From Blautia caecimuris (GTDB lineage: Bacteria > Bacillota > Clostridia > Lachnospirales > Lachnospiraceae): a stretch of 64,000 bases of DNA. Shown in pieces: positions 50,611 through 58,321 of the stretch. Location of the stretch: positions 1-64,000 of the forward strand of contig NZ_JANJZT010000010.1 of assembly GCF_024622975.1 (NCBI RefSeq). The letters are read 5' to 3'. Position 1 is the stretch's first letter; each line of letters begins with the position of its first letter. The notes beneath the pieces are model-generated. The model made no database searches and was not told where the DNA came from. It saw only the letters and a program-made list of their open reading frames with translations. The translations under genes were made by a program, and so were the position numbers.

Positions 50611-52326
50611 ATGAAAAAGAAATATTTTTTGTGGATGATAATATTGACAATGGCAATTTTATCGGGCTATATGTTTTTGTGGGATTCTGGCAAGCGAATA
50701 GAGGAAGAACCATATAATGGAGAGACAACACTGACTAAAACGGGAACGCTTAACGAGTTTTCTGAAGAGGTTGTAAATTTAATAAAAAGGTATGATGGCA
50801 GAGGCGTTGATCCTGAGGCAGGCTCTATGCCGTATTATTCCCGACGTCTTATTGTGCAGGGAACAGAAGAACCAATTGATTTATTATCCTATGGCGCAAA
50901 AGAAGTGATACAGGGAATTGATGATATATATATTATGCAGTTTACAACTCAGGAAAGAGCAAAGCAGGTCTGTGAAGAATTAAATAATTTGGAAGAGGTG
51001 GCGTATTGTGAGCCAGATCAATATGCGGAGGCAACTGAATACAAAGAAAATATTGAACCAATGTCCTGGGGAGTTTCGTATATTGGGGCAGATGCTTATG
51101 CGAATCGTGTGGAGAATGTGACGGACGCAAGTATTACAGTTGCAGTTGTAGATTCGGGCGTGTATCAGCATTCCTTTTTGAAAGACAGGATTGTAGAAGG
51201 AGGATGGGATTTTATTGATGATGATATGGAACCGGATGATAAACATTCACATGGAACACATGTTGCAGGAACAATTGTGGACTGTACACCGGGATTAAAT
51301 GTGAAAATTTTGCCGGTAAGGGTGCTTGGAGCTGATAACAGAGGCAGTATGCTGGCAATTAGCCTGGGAGTCCGTCATGCAGTAGAAAGAGGCGCTGAGA
51401 TTATCAATATGAGCCTTTCAGGTCCAAAAAACAAAACATTGGACAATGCTGTTATCTATGCGGTCAACAGAGGATGTACAGTAGTTGTCGCCGCCGGAAA
51501 TGACAATAATAGTACGGAAAATATAACACCGGCACATTTGGAAGAGTGTATTGTTGTCTCAGCAATTAATACCCAGTTAGAAAAGGCAGGGTTTTCCAAT
51601 TGGGGAGACAGTATAGATTTTTCTGCACCGGGAGTTGATGTTTTAAGCTGTATTCCGAAACTTTTTCTGGGAATTACATTTGGAGATTCAACAGGAACTA
51701 TGAGTGGGACTTCTATGGCGACGCCGCACATATCAGCCCTTGCAGCTATGACTAAATTAGAAAATCCAGCTATGACATCAAAGGAAATTCAAAATGTTCT
51801 GAAGGGGTATTCTATTGATTTGGGAGACACAGATTGGGATTCTTTTTATGGCTGGGGTATGCCGGATTTCTCAAGCGAGAAAGAAATACCGGAAATAGAT
51901 GAGACAGAATCAGAAAATGAATATGAAACTGATATACAGAATGAAATAGATACACAAGAACCTGGGAATTCTGTGTCTGCATACGAGGGGATTTTTATGA
52001 AAGGAGATACTTATATCAGTCTTCCATTATATACTTCATATGATGAGACTGGAGCGATAGGAATCGTCTATCGTGTAACAAGACCACAACTGGGTGAATA
52101 CGGATATGTTAAATGTGATATACAAGAAACAATTGGTGAAATATATATGGGGGCATCTGAAAATCCATATGAAATTATAGGAGAAGGCGGTTCCTGTGAG
52201 TTGATTTATACACAGGGCGGACTGGAGATTCGGGGTGATTCCGAATATGCCGGAACTTATGTGCAGATTTCGAATAGTGGAGCCAATATGGAAGCTTCTG
52301 AAATGTGGCTGGATATTCCGGAATAG
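50611..52326 (+). CDS. membrane-anchored or secreted subtilisin-type (S8) serine protease
   Basis: 571 residues. N-terminal signal/anchor (about 4-24), an I9-like propeptide (IIVQ-type start RLIVQGTEEPIDLLSYG, about 75-140), then the S8 domain: Asp181 in VAVVDSGVY, His214 in HSHGTHVAG, oxyanion Asn in AAGNDNN and Ser368 in SGTSMATPH. A C-terminal beta domain (about 440-571, YEGIFMKGDTYISLPLYTSY) may be another lipocalin-like module. The protease is complete. In a RiPP context an S8 enzyme commonly removes the leader or matures the exported peptide. AAGAGG precedes the ATG. The last gene before rplS. Confidence 0.92.
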   Translation: MKKKYFLWMIILTMAILSGYMFLWDSGKRIEEEPYNGETTLTKTGTLNEFSEEVVNLIKRYDGRGVDPEAGSMPYYSRRLIVQGTEEPIDLLSYGAKEVIQGIDDIYIMQFTTQERAKQVCEELNNLEEVAYCEPDQYAEATEYKENIEPMSWGVSYIGADAYANRVENVTDASITVAVVDSGVYQHSFLKDRIVEGGWDFIDDDMEPDDKHSHGTHVAGTIVDCTPGLNVKILPVRVLGADNRGSMLAISLGVRHAVERGAEIINMSLSGPKNKTLDNAVIYAVNRGCTVVVAAGNDNNSTENITPAHLEECIVVSAINTQLEKAGFSNWGDSIDFSAPGVDVLSCIPKLFLGITFGDSTGTMSGTSMATPHISALAAMTKLENPAMTSKEIQNVLKGYSIDLGDTDWDSFYGWGMPDFSSEKEIPEIDETESENEYETDIQNEIDTQEPGNSVSAYEGIFMKGDTYISLPLYTSYDETGAIGIVYRVTRPQLGEYGYVKCDIQETIGEIYMGASENPYEIIGEGGSCELIYTQGGLEIRGDSEYAGTYVQISNSGANMEASEMWLDIPE

Positions 52327-52504
52327 AATTGAAGTAAAGCTGAAGACAAGGATCAACTTTCTGGTATCGTGTAAGGTGAAACGAATTTTTTACCAAACAG
52401 CGATCTATGTCCTGACAGAATTTCAGAAAGCTGCAGTCAGTCGAATGTGTTAAATGAACATGTATACAGTATGCGATAACTGAGAAAATATAAATAAAAA
52501 AAGC
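52327..52504 (+). other. AT-rich gap closing the accessory island
   Basis: About 180 bp after the protease gene, with no ORF of substance, no RNA gene, no recognisable att site or transposase remnant. The neighbouring core begins with the rplS promoter. Confidence 0.5.
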
Positions 52505-52533
52505 TTGCAATGCCGGATGTACTATAGTATAAT
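52505..52533 (+). promoter_or_regulatory. promoter of rplS
   Basis: TTGCAA, 17-bp spacer, TATAAT. It leaves a leader of about 72 nt before rplS. L19 leaders are regulatory in some Firmicutes, but I see no convincing structure here. Confidence 0.75.
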
Positions 52534-52612
52534 CTAAGCTGTTGTAAAAAAGATGGTCCTCTGTTACAGAATTTATGTATTAAGAACATCCAGAAGAATA
52601 GGAGAGAAAAAC

Positions 52613-52960
52613 ATGAACGACATTATCAGAAACATTGAAGCTGCTCAGTTAAAAGCAGAAGTGCCGGAGTTCCGCACAGGTGATACTGTAAGAGTACACG
52701 CACTGATCAAAGAGGGAAACCGTGAGAGAATCCAGATCTTCGAGGGAACAGTCCTGAAGAGACAGGGTGGAAGCACAAGAGAGACTTTCACAGTAAGAAA
52801 GAGCTCCAACGGAGTAGGCGTTGAGAAAACATGGCCGCTTCATTCCCCACATGTAGTTAAGGTAGAAGTAATCCGTTACGGTAAAGTACGCCGTGCAAAA
52901 CTGAACTACCTGAGAGATCGCGTTGGTAAAGCTGCTAAGGTTAAAGAGCGCGTTAGATAA
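52613..52960 (+). CDS. rplS: 50S ribosomal protein L19
   Basis: 115 residues, standard length. At the 30S-50S interface. Seen: [59 protein letters not shown] and the basic [11 protein letters not shown] near the end. AGGAGAGAAAA precedes the ATG at 52613. It has its own promoter and terminator. Confidence 0.98.
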   Translation: MNDIIRNIEAAQLKAEVPEFRTGDTVRVHALIKEGNRERIQIFEGTVLKRQGGSTRETFTVRKSSNGVGVEKTWPLHSPHVVKVEVIRYGKVRRAKLNYLRDRVGKAAKVKERVR

Positions 52961-52986
52961 TGACAATTTCAGAGATTTAAAAAGCA

Positions 52987-53020
52987 GGGACAATAACGAC
53001 AGCTATTGTCCCTCTTTTTT
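52987..53020 (+). terminator. intrinsic terminator after rplS
   Basis: GGGACAATA-ACGACAGC-TATTGTCCC followed by TCTTTTTT. Confidence 0.92.
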
Positions 53021-53066
53021 CAACAGTTGTTGCTCTGATTTTGTTTTGTGCATGGAGAAATCAGAT

Positions 53067-53669
53067 ATGGACATTGCAAAAATTAAAAACTGGAAAGAGC
53101 ATCCGAAGGTTCTGGAGCTGAAAGCAAAGCTGGAAAACAAAAAAGTGCGGGATTCTCTGCGCTGGATCTTTGAGCTTGCCGTTAACCTTGTATTCGCTGC
53201 CCTGGTGGCGGTATTAATGTTTCAGACCGTTACCATGCAGGAAAGCTCCATGGAGCCCACTCTTGCAGTGGGGGATCGCTTTTTCATGAATCAGGCAGTA
53301 TATAAATTTTCTTCTCCTCAGAGAGGAGATCTGATCGTGTTCCGTACAAATGCCAGTGATGATGCAGCTCTTCATATCCGTCGTGTTATAGGACTGCCCG
53401 GAGAGACTGTTCAGATCCGGGACGGCGTGATCTACATAGACGGAGAAGTATATGACGAGGCGGCAGACTACCCGGAAATCCAGAATCCGGGACTGGCAGA
53501 GAATGGCGTTAGCCTGAAATCCAATGAATATTTTGTACTGGGAGACAACAGAAATAACAGTGAGGACAGCCGGTATGCAGATATCGGTACAGTAAAAAAA
53601 CGCTATATTGTGGGTAAGCTCTGGTTCATCTGTTCGCCCATAGAAAAAGCGGGATTTTTGAAAGGCTAG
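53067..53669 (+). CDS. lepB: signal peptidase I-like protein with Arg at the catalytic Lys position
   Basis: 200 residues. Single TM (about 34-54), then the SPase I boxes: B, MQESSMEPTLAVGD with the nucleophile Ser61; C, YKFSSPQRGDLIVF; D, HIRRVIGLPGETV; E, YFVLGDNRNNSEDSRYADIG. In characterised type I enzymes box D reads (I/V)KRxxGLPGD and its first basic residue is the general-base Lys; here that position is Arg105. Activity is therefore uncertain. GGAG nine bases before the ATG at 53067. Next to rbgA and rnhB, as in other Firmicutes. Confidence 0.85.
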   Translation: MDIAKIKNWKEHPKVLELKAKLENKKVRDSLRWIFELAVNLVFAALVAVLMFQTVTMQESSMEPTLAVGDRFFMNQAVYKFSSPQRGDLIVFRTNASDDAALHIRRVIGLPGETVQIRDGVIYIDGEVYDEAADYPEIQNPGLAENGVSLKSNEYFVLGDNRNNSEDSRYADIGTVKKRYIVGKLWFICSPIEKAGFLKG

Positions 53670-53676
53670 GTAATAT

Positions 53677-54525
53677 ATGAACGTACAGTGGTATCCTGGT
53701 CATATGACCAAGGCAAAAAGACAGATGCAGGAAGACCTTAAACTGATCGACCTGATCATAGAGCTGGTTGACGCAAGAGTTCCTCTTTCCAGCAGAAATC
53801 CGGACATTGACAGACTGGGACAGAACAAGTCCAGGCTGATCCTTCTGAACAAAGCGGATCTGGCAGATGAAAGACAGAATGAAGCCTGGAAAGAATATTT
53901 TCAGGGAAAAGGCTTTCATGTGGTAAAAGTAGATTCCCGAAACGGAGCAGGAATGAAAAATATCCAGAATGTGATTCAGGAGGCCTGCAAAGAAAAAATA
54001 GAAAGAGACAGAAAACGCGGAATCAAAAACCGTCCTGTCCGGGCTATGGTGGCAGGAATCCCCAATGTGGGAAAATCTACATTTATTAATTCATTTGCAG
54101 GCAAGGCCTGCGCCAAAACAGGAAACCGTCCCGGTGTTACAAAGGGAAAACAGTGGATCCGTCTGAATAAGAATGTAGAGCTTCTTGATACGCCGGGAAT
54201 CCTATGGCCGAAATTTGAGGATCAGGAGGTAGGGATCCGTCTGGCTTTTGTGGGCTCTATCAAAGACGATATTCTGAATATGGAAGAGCTTGCACTGACT
54301 TTGATCGGATATCTGAAAGAAAAATATCCGGGCGTATTAAATGCCCGTTATGAGGTAAGTGAAGAAGAGGAGAACCTGGGTGTTCTGGAAGGAATTGCCA
54401 GAGCCAGAGGCTGCCTGAAAAAAGGGGAAGAGCTGGATTATGCCAAGGCTTCGGGGATTCTTTTTGACGATTTCCGAAGCGGAAAGCTTGGCCGTATTAC
54501 CCTGGAATGGGCGCCTGCGGAGTAA
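53677..54525 (+). CDS. rbgA: ribosome biogenesis GTPase RbgA (YlqF)
   Basis: 282 residues. Circularly permuted GTPase for late 50S assembly: the N-terminal WYPGHMTKAKRQM, then G4 NKADL, G5, G1 GIPNVGKSTFINSF, G2/G3 region RPGVTKGKQWIRLN and DTPGILWPKF, and a C-terminal ANTAR-like RNA-binding domain. The start is seven bases after the lepB stop, with TAGGTAAT upstream. rplS-lepB-rbgA-rnhB is the conserved Firmicutes order. Confidence 0.96.
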   Translation: MNVQWYPGHMTKAKRQMQEDLKLIDLIIELVDARVPLSSRNPDIDRLGQNKSRLILLNKADLADERQNEAWKEYFQGKGFHVVKVDSRNGAGMKNIQNVIQEACKEKIERDRKRGIKNRPVRAMVAGIPNVGKSTFINSFAGKACAKTGNRPGVTKGKQWIRLNKNVELLDTPGILWPKFEDQEVGIRLAFVGSIKDDILNMEELALTLIGYLKEKYPGVLNARYEVSEEEENLGVLEGIARARGCLKKGEELDYAKASGILFDDFRSGKLGRITLEWAPAE

Positions 54526-54530
54526 AAAAG

Positions 54531-55286
54531 ATGAAAACGATCACAGAGATAAAAAATGAGTTTGCCTCTGCTTCTTTAGAGGAAAAGAAAGCTCTCTGTC
54601 AGCTGTATGCAGAGGATGAGAGAAGCGGAGTAAGGAAGCTGATAGAGAAGTGCCGTAAAGAAGAAGCAGCTCTTGAAAAGGAGCTCTTACGTATGGAGCA
54701 CATGATGGAATATGAACATAAATATGAGCATCTGGGATATTTATGCGGTATTGACGAAGTGGGAAGGGGACCTCTTGCAGGCCCTGTGGTTGCCTGCGCT
54801 GTGATCCTTCCAAAAGATCATGGGATTCTTTACCTGAATGATTCCAAAAAGCTGACTGCAAAAAAGCGGGAAGAGCTTTATGAGGTGATTCTTGAGAAGG
54901 CAGTTTCAGTGGGAATTGGAATGGCAGGACCTGCCCGCATTGATGAGATCAATATTCTTCAGGCAACCTATGAGGCTATGCGCCAGGCAATCGAAAAGCT
55001 TTCTGTACGGCCGCAGCTTCTTCTCAACGATGCAGTGACCATTCCGGCAGTGGAAATCCCCCAGGTTCCCATTGTCAAGGGAGATGCAAAAAGCGCTTCC
55101 ATTGCCGCAGCCAGCATTGTGGCAAAGGTTACAAGGGACAGGCTTATGGAAGAGTATGATGCGGCTTTGCCGGAATACGGATTTGCTTCCAATAAGGGAT
55201 ATGGTTCTGCGGAGCATATAGAAGCCTTAAAAAAATACGGACCTTCCCCCATTCACAGAGCCAGCTTTATTACTCATTTTGTATAG
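54531..55286 (+). CDS. rnhB: ribonuclease HII
   Basis: 251 residues. Removes ribonucleotides and RNA primers from DNA. The N-terminal helical extension (1-~70) is typical of Firmicutes RNase HII. The catalytic core has GIDEVGRGPLAGPVVACAVI (first acidic pair), LNDSKKLTAKKREEL, KGDAKSASIAAASIVAKVTRD and the terminal YGPSPIHRASF. The ATG at 54531 has GGAG eight bases upstream, five bases after rbgA. Confidence 0.96.
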   Translation: MKTITEIKNEFASASLEEKKALCQLYAEDERSGVRKLIEKCRKEEAALEKELLRMEHMMEYEHKYEHLGYLCGIDEVGRGPLAGPVVACAVILPKDHGILYLNDSKKLTAKKREELYEVILEKAVSVGIGMAGPARIDEINILQATYEAMRQAIEKLSVRPQLLLNDAVTIPAVEIPQVPIVKGDAKSASIAAASIVAKVTRDRLMEEYDAALPEYGFASNKGYGSAEHIEALKKYGPSPIHRASFITHFV

Positions 55287-55363
55287 AGAAAACGAAAAGG
55301 CAAAAGCTCTTTCGGAAAGTAATTACATAAGATACCTACACAGACAGGAAATGAGAGAGAAGG

Positions 55364-55717
55364 ATCAATAAACGTGAGCTGGGCAGTCGTTATGAAAAAC
55401 AGGCGGCTGCTTTTTTAAAACAACAGGGATTGTATATAAAAGCCCGGAATTTCCGCTGCAGATCCGGGGAAATAGACCTGATCGCCAGAGACGGAAGATA
55501 TCTGGTTTTTGTGGAAGTAAAGTACCGGCATACTTCCGGCAGCGGCGGAGCATCGGCAGCGGTAAATTATAAAAAGCAGAAAATGATCAGCCGGGCTTCT
55601 CTGTTTTATCTTGTACGCTATGGGTATCCGGAGGATACGCCCTGCAGATTTGATGTTGTGGCTATTGACGGACAGAATATCCAGTGGATAAAAAATGCCT
55701 TTGATTACTGCGGATAA
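55364..55717 (+). CDS. YraN/UPF0102 family nuclease-like protein, no canonical start codon
   Basis: About 117 residues if started at the ATC at 55364, giving INKRELGSRYEKQAAAFL, the normal YraN N-terminus. The core follows: ARNFRCRSGEIDLIARDG, FVEVKYRH (PD-(D/E)XK-like) and FDVVAIDG. No ATG, GTG or TTG exists in this frame between the upstream TGA (55352-55354) and the TTG at 55430, which would remove about 22 conserved residues. An ATG at 55351 is in another frame and stops after six codons. So either an ATC start, a frameshift or a mutated start. The family is thought to act in DNA processing. Confidence 0.7.
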   Translation: MNKRELGSRYEKQAAAFLKQQGLYIKARNFRCRSGEIDLIARDGRYLVFVEVKYRHTSGSGGASAAVNYKKQKMISRASLFYLVRYGYPEDTPCRFDVVAIDGQNIQWIKNAFDYCG

Positions 55718-55732
55718 AAAAGGAGAGATTTT

Positions 55733-56584
55733 ATGAAAATCCTATGGCATCAGGAAAACATGCCTCATATGAATGTCAGAAAAAATAAGGGAGTGACTTA
55801 TCTTACCTGGCCGGAGTTTGAAAAAATTCCGGGTTTTGTACACGGGTTCAGCACCAGGCTTGGAGGAGTCAGTGAGGGGATTTATTCTTCTATGAATCTG
55901 AGCTTTACAAGAGGCGATAAGGAGGAGGCTGTGCGGGAAAACTATAACAGGATTTCTGCTGCCCTGGGCTTTTCGCCGGAGGACATTGTAACCTCGGATC
56001 AGACCCACACTGCCAATGTCCGTGTGATAACCGCTGAGGACAGGGGAAACGGAATCACAAAGCCCCGTCCTTACACGGATGTAGACGGAATGATAACCAA
56101 TGTGCCGGGCCTTGTACTGGCAACCTTTTATGCGGACTGTGTGCCTCTTTATTTTGCAGATCCTGTCCATAAGGCAGTGGGCCTTTCTCATTCCGGATGG
56201 AGAGGTACTGCGGCAGGAATCGGGGCGGTTACGGTAAAAGAACTTCAGAAGCATTATGGGACCCGCCCGGAGGATATTTATGCGGCTGTAGGGCCTTCCA
56301 TCTGTCAGGACTGCTATGAGGTCAGTGAAGATGTGATTCTGGAATTTCAGAAAACATTTTCCAGGGAATTATGGAAGGATATTTTTTACAGAAAAGAAAA
56401 CGGGAAATATCAGCTGAATCTCTGGGAGGCAAACCGTCAGATTCTGCTTGGGGCAGGGATTCTTCCGGAACATATTTCCATGCCGAATCTCTGTACCTGC
56501 TGCAATCCGGAGTTCCTTTATTCTCACAGGGCCTCTCAGGGAAAAAGAGGAAATCTGGGAGCGTTTCTGGGAATAAAGCGGTAA
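55733..56584 (+). CDS. pgeF: peptidoglycan editing factor PgeF (YfiH, DUF152)
   Basis: 283 residues. Laccase-fold protein: FVHGFSTRLGGVSEGIYSSM, SDQTHTANVRV, ATFYADCVPLYFAD, GLSHSGWRGTAAGIGAV and the C-terminal CTCCNPEFLYSHRASQGKRG. The His/Cys/His zinc-type site residues are in QTH, DCVP and SHSGWRG. E. coli YfiH corrects misplaced Ser in peptidoglycan precursors. AAAGGAGAG precedes the ATG. 15 bases after the yraN-like gene. Confidence 0.93.
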   Translation: MKILWHQENMPHMNVRKNKGVTYLTWPEFEKIPGFVHGFSTRLGGVSEGIYSSMNLSFTRGDKEEAVRENYNRISAALGFSPEDIVTSDQTHTANVRVITAEDRGNGITKPRPYTDVDGMITNVPGLVLATFYADCVPLYFADPVHKAVGLSHSGWRGTAAGIGAVTVKELQKHYGTRPEDIYAAVGPSICQDCYEVSEDVILEFQKTFSRELWKDIFYRKENGKYQLNLWEANRQILLGAGILPEHISMPNLCTCCNPEFLYSHRASQGKRGNLGAFLGIKR

Positions 56585-56658
56585 GACAGGGGCTCATCCG
56601 GAGAAGCTTATTCTGCAGCGTTTTTACAGATGCTGCCCTGAATGATAAGTAAAAGCAC

Positions 56659-56688
56659 AAAAAAAGCACAGAAGTCTGTGCTTTTTTT
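56659..56688. terminator. bidirectional terminator between pgeF and prs
   Basis: AAAAAAAGCACAG-AAGT-CTGTGCTTTTTTT: a symmetric hairpin with T-runs on both strands, serving two convergent genes. Confidence 0.93.
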
Positions 56689-56706
56689 GATGACAGAAAC
56701 TATTAT

Positions 56707-57879
56707 TTACTGTCCGTTTACTCTGGTCATCAGATCCATGATTTTTTCGTTGCTGGAGCGTACCTTTTCAACAGAAACATCATGATTGATAATATCGATA
56801 ATACTTGCAAGATATTTGCTCATATTTGCTTCAACATAGTACGGTTTGGTAAGAAGCTCCGGAATACGGTAGTTCAGGTTTGTGGTGATAACCTTATCGA
56901 TCCAGCCTTTTTCGTAATATTCATCGAATTTAGCCAGTCCGTCCGTGAACAGTCCGTATGTAGTGCAGATAAACACGCGCTTTGCGTGACGCTCTTTGAT
57001 CTGCTTTGCCACATCCAGCATACTCTCTCCGGAGGAGATCATATCGTCGATAATAACAACGTCCTTGCCTTCTACAGAATCGCCAAGGAACTCGTGTGCC
57101 ACGATCGGGTTCTTTCCGTTTACGATAGTAGAGTAATCTCTTCTCTTATAGAACATACCCATGTCTACGCCAAGGATATTGGAGAAATAAACCGCTCTTG
57201 ACATAGCGCCTTCGTCCGGGCTGATGATCATCAGATGATCGTTGTCCAGTTTGAAGTCAGGAACATTTTTTACAAGCGCCTTCAGGAACTGATAGGTTGG
57301 GAAAAAGTTGTCAAATCCATTCAGCGGGATGGAGTTCTGTACACGGGGATCATGAGCGTCAAAAGTAATGAAGTTGGATACGCCCATATCGCTTAATTCT
57401 TTCAGTGCCAGAGCGCAGTCAAGGGACTCTCTCTTGGAACGGCGGTGCTGACGTCCTTCATACAGAAACGGCATGATCACATTGATTCTGTGAGCCTTTC
57501 CTGTAGCTGCGGAAATGATTCTTTTCAGGTCCTGATAATGATTGTCCGGGGACATATGGTTCTCGTGACCGCATACAGTGTACGTTTCGCTGTAATTTGT
57601 AACATCCACCATAATAAAAAGGTCTGTTCCGCGGACGGATTCTTTGATATAGCCTTTTCCTTCTCCGGTGCCGAAGCGTACACATTCACATTCTACAAGG
57701 AAGGATGGTTCGCAGTATCCCTGAGGAATGATCTCAGATTTTTTCTTGGCAACCAGCTCTTTACGGAATTTTACAAGTTTCTTGTCAACCTCCTTTGCAA
57801 GATCCTGGCAGCCGGAAAGGGCTGCAATACGAATCGGCGCAACCGGAAGGGATTTTTCAAGTAACTCTATATTCGGCAT
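56707..57879 (-). CDS. prs: ribose-phosphate pyrophosphokinase, long variant
   Basis: 390 residues against about 315 for the classical enzyme. Makes PRPP from ribose 5-phosphate and ATP. Seen: VDVTNYSETYTVCGHENHMS (an insert), INVIMPFLYEGRQHRRSKRESL (ATP/flexible loop), FDAHDPRVQNSIPL, ISPDEGAMSRA and the PRPP loop VVIIDDMISSGESML. The extra length lies at the N-terminus and between the first strands. GGAGGAAAATT precedes the ATG. This longer Prs type is known from Clostridia genomes; its allosteric behaviour may differ. Confidence 0.9.
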   Translation of the reverse strand: MPNIELLEKSLPVAPIRIAALSGCQDLAKEVDKKLVKFRKELVAKKKSEIIPQGYCEPSFLVECECVRFGTGEGKGYIKESVRGTDLFIMVDVTNYSETYTVCGHENHMSPDNHYQDLKRIISAATGKAHRINVIMPFLYEGRQHRRSKRESLDCALALKELSDMGVSNFITFDAHDPRVQNSIPLNGFDNFFPTYQFLKALVKNVPDFKLDNDHLMIISPDEGAMSRAVYFSNILGVDMGMFYKRRDYSTIVNGKNPIVAHEFLGDSVEGKDVVIIDDMISSGESMLDVAKQIKERHAKRVFICTTYGLFTDGLAKFDEYYEKGWIDKVITTNLNYRIPELLTKPYYVEANMSKYLASIIDIINHDVSVEKVRSSNEKIMDLMTRVNGQ

Positions 57880-57936
57880 AATTTTCCTCCTGAGTTTTGT
57901 TTATATTTTGTTTATAAAAAATAAAACCATAATACA

Positions 57937-57965
57937 TTTATATCATTTGCCCCAAAGCCCGTCAA
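57937..57965 (-). promoter_or_regulatory. promoter of prs
   Basis: Minus strand: TTGACG, 17-bp spacer, TATAAA. Confidence 0.7.
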
Positions 57966-58189
57966 GGAATTTATTGTTTTTCGCCTGTAAAAATCATATT
58001 GTATACAAAAATGTACGCGATTCAGTCAGAGCAGAAGAATGAACAGATCTGTCTGCCGTGGATCCGGTAAGAGCGTATTTTGCCAGGCGGGTTCCGGGAT
58101 TTGGTCAGCAGAATGCGAAAATGCCCTGTGGAATATTGCCGGTGAAGGGCTGCTCCTGCTGTTTCTGTGTAGGCGGCTGCTCTTTATAC

Positions 58190-58217
58190 TTGACAGCGCA
58201 GGCCGGGGTGATATAAA
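58190..58217 (+). promoter_or_regulatory. upstream promoter of the DUF512-der operon
   Basis: TTGACA, 16-bp spacer, TATAAA. One of two tandem candidates in the 442-bp gap, which otherwise shows no supported gene. Confidence 0.55.
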
Positions 58218-58225
58218 ATTTGCAG

Positions 58226-58254
58226 TTGTTTTTTATGTGTAAAATTGTTATGAT
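58226..58254 (+). promoter_or_regulatory. proximal promoter of the DUF512-der operon
   Basis: TTGTTT, 17-bp spacer, TATGAT, 68 bases before the ATG. Confidence 0.55.
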
Positions 58255-58321
58255 GATTACAGCTTACAGTACGGACAGCAGGCGACAGGGTGTGTCTGTA
58301 CAGGCGGAAGAAAGGGATTTT

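Noticed and set aside
44400-52500. Prophage or integrative element
   Set aside because: No integrase, transposase, phage structural gene or flanking direct repeat recognised; only compositional shift supports transfer.
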